From assembly GCA_964581385.1 (NCBI GenBank), contig CAZOOK010000029.1, positions 1 to 64,000 of the forward strand: a stretch of 64,000 bases of DNA. Direction: 5' to 3'. This DNA is from CAZOOK01 sp964581385 (GTDB taxonomy: Bacteria; Pseudomonadota; Gammaproteobacteria; Nevskiales; Nevskiaceae). The notes beneath the pieces were generated by a model that was not told where the DNA came from, did no database searches, and saw only the letters and a program-made list of their open reading frames with translations. This document shows positions 8,720-18,615 of this stretch, in pieces; the stretch's first letter is position 1; each line of letters begins with the position of its first letter. Both the position numbers and the translations under genes were made by a program.

Positions 8720-10738
8720 ATGCCTCTGAACAGCTACGAAGCGCTCCGCGATCTGCACGAGGAGCGGCGCACTTTCGGAATGCGCGCGGCGGTGGCCGGC
8801 ATATTGGGCCTGGTCTGTGTCGTGCTGCTGGTCGGCCGCCTCGCCGATCTGCAAATCATCCAGCACAGCTACTTCAGCACGCGCTCCGACGATAACCGCA
8901 TGCGCGTGCTGCCGGTGCCGCCGGTGCGCGGCCTGATCTACGACCGCAACGGCGCGATGCTGGCACAGAATCAACCGGCGTTCGAACTCGAGATCACGCC
9001 CGAACAGGTCGATAATCTCAAGGACACGCTCGACCGGCTGTCGAAGCTGGTGCATATCACCGATGTCGATATCGCGCGCTTCCGCGACCGCATGCGCAAG
9101 ACGCCGCATTACCGCAGCGTGGTACTGCGCTCGAATCTCTCGGCCGACGAAGTCGCGCGCTACGAGCTCAACCGCTACGACTTCGATGGCGTCGATATCA
9201 CTGCCGGGCTCGTGCGCAGTTATCCGCTCGGGCCCGCCACCGCGCACGTGATCGGCTACGTCGGCGGCATCACCGAAACTGACTATGCGAATCTAGATGA
9301 AAGTCAGTACCAGGGTCTGACGCAGATCGGCCGCACCGGCATCGAACGCAGCCATGAGGATGAGCTGCGCGGCACGCCGGGTGCGCGCATCGTCGAGGCG
9401 AATGCCGGCGGACGTCCGCTGCGCGATCTCAATGCGCGCGCCGGGCAGGCCGGCAAAAACCTGGTACTGACGCTCGACGCCAAGCTGCAGACGATCGCCG
9501 AGCAGGCACTCGGCGAACTGGATGGCGCGGTGGTCGCCATCGATCCGCGTAACGGCGAAGTGCTGGCGCTGGTCAGCAAGCCGGGCTTCGATCCAAGCGA
9601 ATTCGTCGAAGGCATCGACAACGCGACCTACCAAAGCCTGCTCGACGATCCGGATCGTCCGCTATACAACCGCGCGATGCTCGGCACCTACCCGCCCGGC
9701 TCAACGATCAAGCCGTTCATGGCGCTGGCTGGCCTCAATTACAACGCCGTCAATCCCACACAGCGCGTCTACTGCTCCGGCACTTTCTACCTGCCAAACA
9801 GCTCGCACAAATACCGCTGCTGGAAACGCCACGGCCACGGTGCGCTCGACCTGGAGGAAGCGATCGCGCATTCCTGCGACGTTTTCTTCTACACGGTTGC
9901 CAACAACCTCGGCGTCGACCGCATTGACGAGATGCTGACCCAGTTCGGCTACGGCCAAGCCACCGGCGTTGACGTGCCGAGCGAGAAAGCCGGTCTGCTA
10001 CCGTCGCGCGACTGGAAGCGTCGCATGCATCACGAAGTCTGGTATCCCGGCGAAACGCTGAACCTGGGCATCGGCCAGGGCTATTGGCAGGTAACGCCGA
10101 TGCAGCTCGCGCTGGCCACCGCGCGCATGGCGATGCACGGCGCCGGCTTCAAGCCGCATCTGGTACACGCCTTCGAGGATCCGCTCACGCACCAGACCAC
10201 CGGCGTCACACCGCAGATGCTGCCGCCTGTACAGAGCTCCGATCCCGCCATCTTCGACCGCGTCATCGCCGGCATGCACGATGTCACGCAGGCCGCCGGA
10301 GGCACGGCGTTCCAAGTGTTCAAGGACGCCCCCTATACCGCGGCCGGCAAAACCGGCAGCGCGCAGGTCGCAGGCCTGGCGCAGGACGAGGAAAACGCGC
10401 CCAAGCAGGAAGCGACGCCGCTGAAGCTGCGCGACCATGCTTTGTTCATCGCTTTCGCGCCGGTCGAGGACCCGCGGATCGCGATCGCGGTGATCGCGGA
10501 GCATGGCGGACACGGCGCATCGGTGGCGGCCCCGATCGCGCGGCAGATGATCGACCAGTGGTTGCTGGGGAAAGTGGTGTATCAAATCCCGGGCGCGGTA
10601 CCCACTGCCGCAGCAACGCCAGCAAGCCCTGTCGAGACGCTGCCGCCGGCCGATAACACGCAAGACACTAACGACGAAGACGAAGACGAAGACGAAGACG
10701 AAGACACTGTCAACGACGATCCTGATTCAGCACGATGA
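8720..10738 (+). CDS. mrdA: Penicillin-binding protein 2 (peptidoglycan transpeptidase)
   Basis: PBP2, 672 residues, is the class B transpeptidase that cross-links side-wall peptidoglycan with RodA. One N-terminal transmembrane helix (about residues 22-48) is followed by the dimerisation domain (VPPVRGLIYDRNG motif) and the transpeptidase domain. Catalytic motifs are SxxK at 328-331 (PGSTIKPF), SCD at 385-387 (the SxN/SxD motif) and KTG at 544-546. The C-terminal tail is unusual: it ends in alternating Asp-Glu encoded by a hexanucleotide repeat. The last codons overlap rodA by 4 bases. Confidence 0.97.
   Translation: MPLNSYEALRDLHEERRTFGMRAAVAGILGLVCVVLLVGRLADLQIIQHSYFSTRSDDNRMRVLPVPPVRGLIYDRNGAMLAQNQPAFELEITPEQVDNLKDTLDRLSKLVHITDVDIARFRDRMRKTPHYRSVVLRSNLSADEVARYELNRYDFDGVDITAGLVRSYPLGPATAHVIGYVGGITETDYANLDESQYQGLTQIGRTGIERSHEDELRGTPGARIVEANAGGRPLRDLNARAGQAGKNLVLTLDAKLQTIAEQALGELDGAVVAIDPRNGEVLALVSKPGFDPSEFVEGIDNATYQSLLDDPDRPLYNRAMLGTYPPGSTIKPFMALAGLNYNAVNPTQRVYCSGTFYLPNSSHKYRCWKRHGHGALDLEEAIAHSCDVFFYTVANNLGVDRIDEMLTQFGYGQATGVDVPSEKAGLLPSRDWKRRMHHEVWYPGETLNLGIGQGYWQVTPMQLALATARMAMHGAGFKPHLVHAFEDPLTHQTTGVTPQMLPPVQSSDPAIFDRVIAGMHDVTQAAGGTAFQVFKDAPYTAAGKTGSAQVAGLAQDEENAPKQEATPLKLRDHALFIAFAPVEDPRIAIAVIAEHGGHGASVAAPIARQMIDQWLLGKVVYQIPGAVPTAAATPASPVETLPPADNTQDTNDEDEDEDEDEDTVNDDPDSAR
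10673..10705 (+). repeat. Hexanucleotide tandem repeat (GACGAA) in the 3' end of mrdA
   Basis: Five perfect copies of GACGAA plus a final GAC encode alternating Asp-Glu in the cytoplasm-distal tail of PBP2. Because the unit is 6 bases, gain or loss of copies keeps the reading frame and would only change the length of the acidic tail. Confidence 0.9.
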
Positions 10739-11862
10739 GCATCCTCGATCCCCTCGCACGTACCCCCGGACCGAGCCTCGGCGAGTTTCTCGCGCGGCTG
10801 CATGTTGATCTGTGGCTGCTCGGACTATTGCTGTCGATTTCGGGGCTGGGATTGCTGGAGCTGTATTCGGCGTCCGGACATTCGCTCGATTCCGTCATCA
10901 GCCAGGCCGAGCGCATTGGGCTCGGCCTCGTCGTCATGATCGCGCTCGCGCAGGTCCCGCCGGAAGCCTACCGAGCGGCCGCGCCGTATCTCTATGTGTT
11001 CGCGCTGCTGCTGCTGGTGGCCGTGCTGCTGCTGGGCCAGCATGCCAAGGGCGCCCAGCGTTGGCTGGATCTCAAGGTCATGCGCTTCCAGCCGTCGGAG
11101 ATGATGAAGCTGGCGATGCCGATCATGGTCTCCGCATTCATCCACGGCCGCCGGCTGCCGCCGCAGGCTGATACGATCCTGCTGACACTGGCGATGATCG
11201 CCGTCCCCACCGGCCTGATTGCAATACAGCCAGACCTCGGCACCTCCGCGCTGGTGCTGGTCGCGGGCGTGTTTGCGCTGTACTTCGGCGGCCTGTCGTG
11301 GCGGTGGATTCTCGTTGCTGTAAGCAGCGCCGCCGCTTCGGCACCGCTGCTATGGCTGAAACTGCACGATTACCAGCGTAATCGCGTACTGACCTTTCTC
11401 GATCCGGCCCGCGATCCGCTCGGCGCCGGCTATCACATCACGCAGAGCGAAATCGCGATCGGCTCCGGCGGCCTGTTCGGCAAGGGCTGGCTGATGGGCA
11501 CGCAAGCCAAGCTTGATTTTCTACCCGAAGCGCACACCGATTTCATCTTCGCGGTTTATTCGGAAGAGCTCGGGCTGCTTGGCGTGCTGCTGCTGCTGAC
11601 GCTGTACTGCGGGGTGGTCGCGCGCGGGCTGCTGATCGCGCTGCGCGGGCAGGATACCTTCCAGCGCCTGCTGGCCGGCTCGCTGAGCCTGACCTTCTTC
11701 ATCTATGTGTTCATCAACATGGGCATGGTCATCGGCCTGCTACCGGTGGTAGGCGTGCCGCTGCCACTCGTCAGCTATGGCGGCACCTCGATGGTCAGCC
11801 TGCTGGCCGGCTTCGGTATGCTCATGTCCGTGCATACACATAGAAAGCTGTTGACCAACTAA
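10735..11862 (+). CDS. rodA: Peptidoglycan glycosyltransferase RodA (SEDS family)
   Basis: RodA, 375 residues, polymerises lipid II glycan strands in partnership with PBP2. It is polytopic with about ten helices. SEDS signatures are seen: AKGAQRWLDLKVMRFQPSEMMKL near residues 102-124, the IAIQPDLGTSALVL loop, and the C-terminal GLLPVVGVPLPLVSYGGTSM. The start overlaps the mrdA stop (ATGA at 10735). The end overlaps mltB by one base (TAATG), so the row is tightly coupled. Confidence 0.97.
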   Translation: MSILDPLARTPGPSLGEFLARLHVDLWLLGLLLSISGLGLLELYSASGHSLDSVISQAERIGLGLVVMIALAQVPPEAYRAAAPYLYVFALLLLVAVLLLGQHAKGAQRWLDLKVMRFQPSEMMKLAMPIMVSAFIHGRRLPPQADTILLTLAMIAVPTGLIAIQPDLGTSALVLVAGVFALYFGGLSWRWILVAVSSAAASAPLLWLKLHDYQRNRVLTFLDPARDPLGAGYHITQSEIAIGSGGLFGKGWLMGTQAKLDFLPEAHTDFIFAVYSEELGLLGVLLLLTLYCGVVARGLLIALRGQDTFQRLLAGSLSLTFFIYVFINMGMVIGLLPVVGVPLPLVSYGGTSMVSLLAGFGMLMSVHTHRKLLTN

Positions 11863-12860
11863 TGCGAATCCTGGCGAGCCTCTTATTGTTGCTGTCGAGC
11901 ACGATCGCGTGCGCCGACTACAGCGAAGATGCGCGCGCCGTAACCATGTACGCGTCGCTGCGCGCGGACTACGGCTTTTCCGATCAGGACATCGATTGGG
12001 TCAGGCAGGCGCTCGCCGCAGCCAAGCAGCTGCCGCAGTTGATCGTTGCCGAGCAAACGGCCAAGGAACGCACGCTGACCTGGGACGCCTATGAGCCGAT
12101 CCACGTCAACCAGACCAACATCGCCGCCGGCTTGCGTTTCATGCGTGAAAACCGTCACTGGCTGGCGCGCGCCGAGACTGAATATGGCGTCCCGCCGCAA
12201 GTCGTCACGGCCGTGCTGGGCGTCGAAACCAAATATGGCTCGTTCACCGGCCGCCACCGCGCGCTCGACGCGCTGGCGACACTGGGCTTCGATCATCCAA
12301 CACGGGCGGATTTTTTCCGCGGCGAGCTGGAACAGTATTTCGTGCTGTGCCGGCGCAATGGTTTCGAACCGGCGGCGCTGCGCGGTTCCTACGCCGGCGC
12401 ACTCGGCGCCGCGCAGTTCATGCCGAGCAACTACTTGAAGCTGGGCGTCGATTTCGACGGTAACGGCCGCGTTGATCTATGGTCGACGGCGGACGCCATC
12501 GGCAGCGTTGCCAACTATCTCGCCCACTTCCGCTCGAACGCGGAGTGGCAGCGCGGCGAGCCTCTGTACGTGACGGCGCGGGTTCCTGACGACTGGTCGT
12601 CGGATATGCCCCGCAACGGGCGCGCGGCGACGCTCACGGTCGGCGCGCTGATGCACGCGGGTATCGAGCTGCCACAACCGCTGCCAGCCGCATTGCCGGC
12701 CGGCCTCGTTGAACTCAAGCGCGGCAACGGCGCGGACTACTGGCTGGCGCTGTCGAACTTCTTCAGTGTGATGAGTTATAACCCGCACGTCTTCTACGCG
12801 GCTTCCGTGGCTGCCCTCGCCAACGCGATTGCGCACGCGCAGACCGCGCCGAGCGAATGA
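11862..12860 (+). CDS. mltB: Lytic murein transglycosylase B
   Basis: A 332-residue transglycosylase that cleaves the MurNAc-GlcNAc bond to 1,6-anhydro products. An N-terminal signal peptide (MRILASLLLLLSSTIACA) is present, with no convincing lipobox, so it may be soluble and periplasmic. The catalytic Glu is E122 in VLGVETKYGSFTG. Other family motifs are YAGALGAAQFMPSNYLKLG and DGRVDLW-like calcium/EF-hand residues (DFDGNGRVDLWST). It lies between rodA and rlpA, overlapping both, which ties glycan trimming to the Rod complex. Confidence 0.95.
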   Translation: MRILASLLLLLSSTIACADYSEDARAVTMYASLRADYGFSDQDIDWVRQALAAAKQLPQLIVAEQTAKERTLTWDAYEPIHVNQTNIAAGLRFMRENRHWLARAETEYGVPPQVVTAVLGVETKYGSFTGRHRALDALATLGFDHPTRADFFRGELEQYFVLCRRNGFEPAALRGSYAGALGAAQFMPSNYLKLGVDFDGNGRVDLWSTADAIGSVANYLAHFRSNAEWQRGEPLYVTARVPDDWSSDMPRNGRAATLTVGALMHAGIELPQPLPAALPAGLVELKRGNGADYWLALSNFFSVMSYNPHVFYAASVAALANAIAHAQTAPSE

Positions 12861-13813
12861 TCCCGCAGCGGTTGCTTGTATGGTTGGCGCTGGCAAGCCT
12901 CGGGCTGGCAGCGTGCACCAGCGGGCCGGTGCGTGAATCCGGTACCGGTCCGGCGCAGGACGGCCCGCCAGTGGCGACGGAAATCCCCCCCGACATCGCC
13001 AAAGTCCCGGACGCGGTTCCCAAAGTCGAACCGCCCAGCGAAAGCGGCAATCCGGAATCCTACAGCGCGCTCGGACAGCGCTATCAGGTGATGCAAGAGC
13101 CCGCCGGCTTCAAGCAGCGCGGCTATGCCTCGTGGTATGGCAAGAAATTTCACGGCCGGCGTACCGCGAGCGGCGAGCGCTACGACATGTTCAAGATGAC
13201 TGCCGCGCACAAGACGCTGCCGATTCCGTGCTATGTGCATGTCACCAATCTCGAGAACGGCAAGAGCGTCATTGTCCGCGTCAACGATCGCGGCCCGTTC
13301 CACTCCGGCCGCATCATCGACCTGTCCTACGCCGCCGCAACACGGCTCGACATGCTCGGCCACGGTGAAGTCCCGGTGCAGATCGAAGTGATTGTGCCGG
13401 ACCCAGGACCCGTTCCACAGCCGCCGCCGGCAATCGGCGCCGCACCCGTGATGAAACCCGAGGTTGCGCCGACGGCGCCGCGGGTTACCGCCGCCCCGAT
13501 ACCGGCACCTGTCGTGAACGCAAGCGCCGGCGCAGCGCCATCGGCGACTGAGAGCGGCCCATCATCCGCGGCCGCGAGCAGAACCGCGCAGTTCCTCCAA
13601 GCGGGTGCGTTTACCGATCCCATCAACGCGGCATCGCTGCGCGAACAGTTGCACGAACTCGGCGTTTCATCGGTGCAACTGCGCAGCGACCCAGTCGGCG
13701 CAGGATTCAATTATCGCGTGCTGGTCGGTCCATTCCTCGATGCCACCGCGCTGGAAGCGACGCGGCTGTTCCTTGCCAATAAGCAATTCCCTTCGATTCC
13801 GGTCGAAAATTAG
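12857..13813 (+). CDS. rlpA: Septal-ring lytic transglycosylase lipoprotein RlpA
   Basis: A 318-residue lipoprotein. The lipobox LGLAAC places the lipidated Cys at residue 20. A double-psi beta-barrel domain follows (GYASWYGKKFHG, SGERYDMFKMTAAHKTLP, VNDRGPF), then a Pro/Ala-rich linker, then a C-terminal SPOR domain (about 235-318, LQAGAFTDPINAASLREQL). The SPOR domain binds glycan stripped of stem peptides at the division site. In Pseudomonas the barrel is a lytic transglycosylase; the conserved Glu, His and Asp appear to be present. It overlaps mltB by 4 bases. Confidence 0.95.
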   Translation: MIPQRLLVWLALASLGLAACTSGPVRESGTGPAQDGPPVATEIPPDIAKVPDAVPKVEPPSESGNPESYSALGQRYQVMQEPAGFKQRGYASWYGKKFHGRRTASGERYDMFKMTAAHKTLPIPCYVHVTNLENGKSVIVRVNDRGPFHSGRIIDLSYAAATRLDMLGHGEVPVQIEVIVPDPGPVPQPPPAIGAAPVMKPEVAPTAPRVTAAPIPAPVVNASAGAAPSATESGPSSAAASRTAQFLQAGAFTDPINAASLREQLHELGVSSVQLRSDPVGAGFNYRVLVGPFLDATALEATRLFLANKQFPSIPVEN

Positions 13814-13893
13814 TTCCGGAAAACCGGGTCGTATAAACTCGCCGGCCGACATCTCTCCGTCGATTTTGTCACCCGCCGGGAATACGCACCGCC

Positions 13894-15039
13894 ATGAAAA
13901 AGCTGATCTCCTCGCTTGCCCTGTTCGTCCTCACCACCGCGGTTGCTTACGCCGATGTGCCGCCACCTCCGACCATCGACGCGAAGAGCTATGCGCTGCT
14001 CGACGCCGAAACCGGCGATCTGATTGCAGACTTCAATGCCGATGCGCGGGTCGAGCCGGCCAGCATCACCAAGGTGATGACGGTCTACATCGCGTTCGAC
14101 GAGATCAAGCAGGGACGCGTGCATCTCGACGATGAGGTGCTAATCAGCCAGAAAGCATGGAAGGAAGGCATCGATTCCAGCGAATCACGCATGTTCATCG
14201 ATGTCGGCAGTCGCGTGAAATTGTCCGATCTGCTGCGCGGCATCATCATCCAGTCCGGCAACGACTCCAGCGTCGCGGTGGCCGAGTATCTCGGCGGCAG
14301 CGAGGACGTATTCGCCCAGTTGATGAATCAGTACGCACAGAAGTTGGGGATGAAGAGCACGCATTTCGCCGACGCCAGCGGCATGCCGAATCCCGCGCAC
14401 TACACTACCGCGCATAACCTCACGATCCTCGCACGCGCGCTGATCCGCGACTTTCCGGATCTGTACAAAATCTTCGCCGAGCGCGAATTCACTTACCACG
14501 GCATCAAGCAATACAACCGCAACGGCCTGCTCGATAAGGATCCGACGGTGGACGGCATCAAGACCGGCCACACCGAGGCCGCTGGCTATTGCCTGCTGTC
14601 CTCGGCAGTGCGCGACGGCCGCCGCCTCATTTCCGCGGTGATGGGCACGAAAAGCTGGAACGGCCGCGAACAGGCCAGTCTCGCGTTGCTGAACTGGGGC
14701 TTCCGCTTCTACGAAACTGACAACTTCTTCGGCCCGGCCGCTCCGGCCGCAACCGTGCGCGTCTGGAAAGGCGCGGAAACGCAGCTGCAAGTCGGCACAC
14801 TGGAGCCGGTCGCGCTGTCGCTGCCGCGCGACAGCAAGTCGCAACTGCAAGTCACGCAGACCATCAACACGCCGCTCATCGCACCGTTCGCCGCTGGCCA
14901 GCCGGTTGGACAGGCAATCATCAGCCTGAATGGCAAGCCGATGAAGACGGTCGCACTGGTCGCGATGAAGCCGATCGCTAAGGGCAGCCTGTGGACGCGG
15001 ATCGTCGATACGATCCGCTTGTGGCTGCACTGGACTTGA
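13894..15039 (+). CDS. dacC: D-alanyl-D-alanine carboxypeptidase (PBP5/6 type)
   Basis: A 381-residue low-molecular-weight penicillin-binding protein that removes the terminal D-Ala of stem peptides. The signal peptide ends near residue 22 (VAYADVPPP). Catalytic motifs are S57-x-x-K60 (ASITKVMT), S121-G-N123 and K223-T-G (GIKTGHTEAAG). A C-terminal beta domain and an amphipathic tail (LWTRIVDTIRLWLHW) anchor it to the outer face of the inner membrane. It closes the elongasome row. dacA would be an equally valid name. Confidence 0.95.
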   Translation: MKKLISSLALFVLTTAVAYADVPPPPTIDAKSYALLDAETGDLIADFNADARVEPASITKVMTVYIAFDEIKQGRVHLDDEVLISQKAWKEGIDSSESRMFIDVGSRVKLSDLLRGIIIQSGNDSSVAVAEYLGGSEDVFAQLMNQYAQKLGMKSTHFADASGMPNPAHYTTAHNLTILARALIRDFPDLYKIFAEREFTYHGIKQYNRNGLLDKDPTVDGIKTGHTEAAGYCLLSSAVRDGRRLISAVMGTKSWNGREQASLALLNWGFRFYETDNFFGPAAPAATVRVWKGAETQLQVGTLEPVALSLPRDSKSQLQVTQTINTPLIAPFAAGQPVGQAIISLNGKPMKTVALVAMKPIAKGSLWTRIVDTIRLWLHWT

Positions 15040-15054
15040 TGCACGACCGAGCTG

Positions 15055-15684
15055 TTGGATCAAGTGGATTTGCGTTGCAGGCCCGCCCGCGGCGATGACG
15101 CCGAAGTCTGTCTGCCACTGGTCTACAGCTCGGGGCCTAAGCTGATCGAATACATGTTTGCGACGCGCAGGCACCGCGCGCGCGACTTCGTCGAGCATGC
15201 ATTTCGCCATGGCGGCGGCTTCCTTGGGCACCGCATCCATACGGTCGCCGAACACAGCGGTCGGGTGGTTGGCGTCGCCGCGTGCTATGACGGCACGCGC
15301 CTGCTGGCGCTGAACCTCGAAACGGCACGGGCCATTCTGCATTTCTACAACCTGCCGGCCGTGCCTGGCGTGATGCGGAATGCGGGCCATTCGCAATCGG
15401 TGTTGAAAGCACCATCGCGCGATGGGTTGTATATCGCCAATTTCGGCGTCAGCGTCGACCTGCGCGGCAAGGGCGTAGGTTCGGCGCTGCTCGCCCATAT
15501 CGTCGCCAAGGCGCGGCTGAACCGTTACCGGCAGGTGAGCCTGGATGTGGCGCTCGACAATGGCCGCGCCGAGCAGCTATATCGACGCCTCGGTTTCGTC
15601 GTGACGGAAGAAAGGGCATTCGCCGGCCGTCCCGGCGCCGACGTCCCCGGGTCACGGCACATGGTGCTTTCCCTGACGGCTTGA
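15055..15684 (+). CDS. GNAT-family N-acetyltransferase
   Basis: About 209 residues with a C-terminal GNAT fold. The acetyl-CoA loop is RGKGVGSALL, preceded by the beta strand LYIANFGVSVDLR and followed by VSLDVALDNGRAEQLYRRLGF. The N-terminal half is less typical. The start is uncertain: TTG at 15055 keeps the full domain, and a GTG at 15064 is possible; no strong ribosome-binding site favours either. It lies 15 bases after dacC on the same strand. The substrate is unknown. Confidence 0.75.
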   Translation: MDQVDLRCRPARGDDAEVCLPLVYSSGPKLIEYMFATRRHRARDFVEHAFRHGGGFLGHRIHTVAEHSGRVVGVAACYDGTRLLALNLETARAILHFYNLPAVPGVMRNAGHSQSVLKAPSRDGLYIANFGVSVDLRGKGVGSALLAHIVAKARLNRYRQVSLDVALDNGRAEQLYRRLGFVVTEERAFAGRPGADVPGSRHMVLSLTA

Positions 15685-15745
15685 AGCTATCCTGGGTGCT
15701 CTCCCCAGGGGCAATCTGGAAGCGCAACCGCATCGAGACGACTCT

Positions 15746-16387
15746 GTGACCACTGCCACCGCGCAGACCATGATCCGCCATCTGGGCATGTGTCCCTACG
15801 CCGAAACCTTCGCCGCGATGCGCGAGTTCACTCGCGCGCGCGACGCTGACACGCCCGATGAGCTGTGGCTGCTCGAACATCCGCCGGTATTCACACTCGG
15901 TCAGGCCAGTAAGCCGCAACACTTGCTGGCACCGGGTGATATTCCAGTCGTGCAGAGCGATCGCGGGGGGCAGGTGACCTATCATGGCCCTGGTCAGCTG
16001 GTCGTCTATGTGATGGTCGATATCAACCGCCTCGGCTATGGCGTACGCAGTCTGGTTACGAATATCGAGAGCGCGATTATCGCCACGCTGGCGGGCTACG
16101 GCATCGAAGCGCATGCGCGGCGGGACGCCCCGGGAGTATATGTCGGCGAGCGCAAGATCGGCTCCCTCGGCCTGCGCATCCGCAACGGGCGCAGCTATCA
16201 CGGTTTGGCACTGAACGTGGCGATGGATCTGGAACCGTTCTCGCGTATCAATCCTTGCGGCTATCAGGGCATGCGCATGACGCAAGTCAGCGATCTGGGT
16301 GGGCCATCAGACATCGGCGCGGTCGGCGACGTGTTAACACGAAACCTGATTTCCGCGCTCGGCCTTGGCAATACCATAAACGCGTGA
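15746..16387 (+). CDS. lipB: Octanoyl-ACP:protein N-octanoyltransferase
   Basis: LipB, 213 residues, moves octanoyl groups from acyl carrier protein to lipoyl domains, the first step of protein lipoylation. Family motifs are ELWLLEHPPVFTLGQ, SDRGGQVTYHGPGQLVVY, the conserved Lys in GERKIGSLGLRI, and the catalytic Cys at 171 in INPCGYQGM. The start is GTG at 15746. dacC and lipB are neighbours in many proteobacteria; here the GNAT gene lies between them. No lipA gene is in the window. Confidence 0.95.
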   Translation: MTTATAQTMIRHLGMCPYAETFAAMREFTRARDADTPDELWLLEHPPVFTLGQASKPQHLLAPGDIPVVQSDRGGQVTYHGPGQLVVYVMVDINRLGYGVRSLVTNIESAIIATLAGYGIEAHARRDAPGVYVGERKIGSLGLRIRNGRSYHGLALNVAMDLEPFSRINPCGYQGMRMTQVSDLGGPSDIGAVGDVLTRNLISALGLGNTINA

Positions 16388-16490
16388 CCAGAATCGACGC
16401 CGGAATAAAGTATCTTTGGTATAGACGGCCTCGAATTCTGGCTCGATGCTTGCGGAGTCCGAAGCGCCCATAAATAGAGAGAAGCCACAT

Positions 16491-18371
16491 ATGGAAATGA
16501 AATTTGTTGCATTGGGTATCATCGTCGCCGGCGGGGTGCTTGCTTCGATATCCGCAAATGCGCAGGAAACGGCGGCACCAACCGCTCCGGCTGCTACGGA
16601 CCGTGCGGTGACATTCGCGGTCTACCTGCCAGTCCGCGATCACGCCCGTCTGGAAAAGCTGATCGAGGATCAGCAGAACCCTGAATCGCCTCGCTATCAC
16701 CAATGGCTGACGCCGGCCCAGTTTGCACGGCGTTTTGGTCCGACGGCGACAGCCATCAACCATGTGAAGTCCGCTCTGGAAGCAGGAGGATTCACCGTCA
16801 CGCGCGTGCACTCGCGCTCGTTGCAGGTAGTCGGCACCGCCGATCGTGTACAGCATTTCTTCAACACTCGCCTGAACGCGGTGGCATCACGCTTCAGCAC
16901 CGAACGTCTGGTAGCTGAAAACACCCTGACACTGCCGGCTGCGCTCACCAGCGAAGGCGCCGTAATTGCCAACTTTTCGCGCAAACTTCCGGCGCACGCG
17001 ATGGTGCGCAATATCGGTCTGGTTTCGACCGACAGCCGCGCTGGCAACGCCGGCGGCTATTACTACAACGACCTGAAACAGGCTTATGACTATCCGGCCT
17101 ATACGACACGGATTAATGGCCGCAATCTCGATGGCACGGGCGCCAGGGTCGCAGTCTTGATGGACAACGACGTGCTCGATTCCGACATTCAAGCAATGTT
17201 CAATAACGAGCATTTCCAAACCACTACCCACCAACCGGCGCCGACGCTGGCCGGACGCGTGTACATCAATGGCGGCGCGCCATTCGATCCCAACCTTTCA
17301 ACCGAAGCGTCGCTGGACGTGCAGCAGGTGCTCGGCGGCGCGCCGGGCGCGTCGGTCACACTCGTCGATCTACCGGATCTTTCCGATGACAATATCCTTG
17401 CCGGCCTCACGGAGATCGTCGAGTCCAACGACTACGATATCGTCAATTCATCGTTCGGCGAGTGCGAGCTGTACTACACCGCGCGGTACAACGGCGGGAC
17501 CGACTACACCGCGCTGCTCGATGCCTATGACATGCTTTTCGCACAAGGCAATGCGCAGGGCATCACTTTTGTCGCCAGTTCCGGCGACTCGGGCGCGCTT
17601 GAATGTACGACGACGAACTACTTATGGGCTCACCCCATCGTACAACCGCGTTTCATTACCGGCGTTTCGTTTCCCGCATCGAGTCCGCACGTCACTGCCG
17701 TCGGCGGCACCAACCTGTTGACGACAACACCTCCTAATCCGCAGACCGTGCCACCGACACTGACTTCGGAATACGTCAGCGAGAATGCGTGGGGCGACAA
17801 GGAAATTCCCTATGACCCCTTCGGCTTGGGCGTCGACGTTCTCGGCGGCTGGTGGGGCGCTGGCGGCGGCGTCAGCGATTATTTCGACGCGTTGTCCTAT
17901 CAGTCACGGATCGACACACGCTCGTCGAAACGCACGGTACCCGACGTCGGCATGCAGGTCGGCGGCTGCCCGAGCGGCATCGCGCTGTTGCCTTGTGCGG
18001 CGGCACGCAGTTATGTGATCACCTGGATTGGCGGCTCGCGATACGGCCTGATCGGTACCTCGGTTGCCGCGCCGGAATTCGCCGGCGCGCTGGCTCTGGC
18101 GGTGCAAGCCACTGGCGATCGGCTAGGTCAAATCAATACTTTCCTGTACAAACAAGCTGCACAGCAGAACGACGCCGGCGGCCGGAAAGCACCGGCGGAT
18201 TTGCAGTTCTACCATCGCGATATCCCCGGTTACGACGGTCACTACTACACTCACGAGCGCTCCAGTGACTATAACTATATGACCGGCAACGGCACCCCGG
18301 ATGTGCGGCTGCTATTCGGCCTTGGCGATGCGGCACCGGCCGGCGATCCGCAGACGGCCAGCAATCCGTGA
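16491..18371 (+). CDS. Secreted sedolisin-type serine-carboxyl protease (S53) with propeptide
   Basis: A 626-residue preproprotease. A signal peptide (ends near ANAQE, residue 25) is followed by a pro-kumamolisin activation domain (about 35-175, PESPRYHQWLTPAQFARRFG) and an S53 catalytic domain. The sedolisin residues are all visible: Glu272 and Asp276 (TEASLD), the oxyanion Asp366 (SSGDSGA) and Ser524 (IGTSVAAPEFAG). Sedolisins usually work at acidic pH outside the cell. The ATG at 16491 follows a purine-rich AGAGAGAAG; an ATG two codons later is also possible. It appears to be a single-gene unit between lipB and the mla operon. Confidence 0.9.
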   Translation: MEMKFVALGIIVAGGVLASISANAQETAAPTAPAATDRAVTFAVYLPVRDHARLEKLIEDQQNPESPRYHQWLTPAQFARRFGPTATAINHVKSALEAGGFTVTRVHSRSLQVVGTADRVQHFFNTRLNAVASRFSTERLVAENTLTLPAALTSEGAVIANFSRKLPAHAMVRNIGLVSTDSRAGNAGGYYYNDLKQAYDYPAYTTRINGRNLDGTGARVAVLMDNDVLDSDIQAMFNNEHFQTTTHQPAPTLAGRVYINGGAPFDPNLSTEASLDVQQVLGGAPGASVTLVDLPDLSDDNILAGLTEIVESNDYDIVNSSFGECELYYTARYNGGTDYTALLDAYDMLFAQGNAQGITFVASSGDSGALECTTTNYLWAHPIVQPRFITGVSFPASSPHVTAVGGTNLLTTTPPNPQTVPPTLTSEYVSENAWGDKEIPYDPFGLGVDVLGGWWGAGGGVSDYFDALSYQSRIDTRSSKRTVPDVGMQVGGCPSGIALLPCAAARSYVITWIGGSRYGLIGTSVAAPEFAGALALAVQATGDRLGQINTFLYKQAAQQNDAGGRKAPADLQFYHRDIPGYDGHYYTHERSSDYNYMTGNGTPDVRLLFGLGDAAPAGDPQTASNP

Positions 18372-18615
18372 CCCACGCAAGGAAAGCGGCGGCAAATCCT
18401 GCCGCTTCCGAACCTCGGATACATGCCTTGGAGGCGCAAACGTAACCGCCATTACATTTCTTGCCATCGCATGCGGTAAAATGGCGCCTATTCCAGCGGT
18501 CGTCGTGCCGAGTCTCCGAAGAAACTCCCGTCCTGTGGGTGAAGCGGGGCTCATTCCCCCGGCAGGTAGCGCGCCCGCTTTTGACCCATACGACCGATTT
18601 CGAAATGACCGCGTT

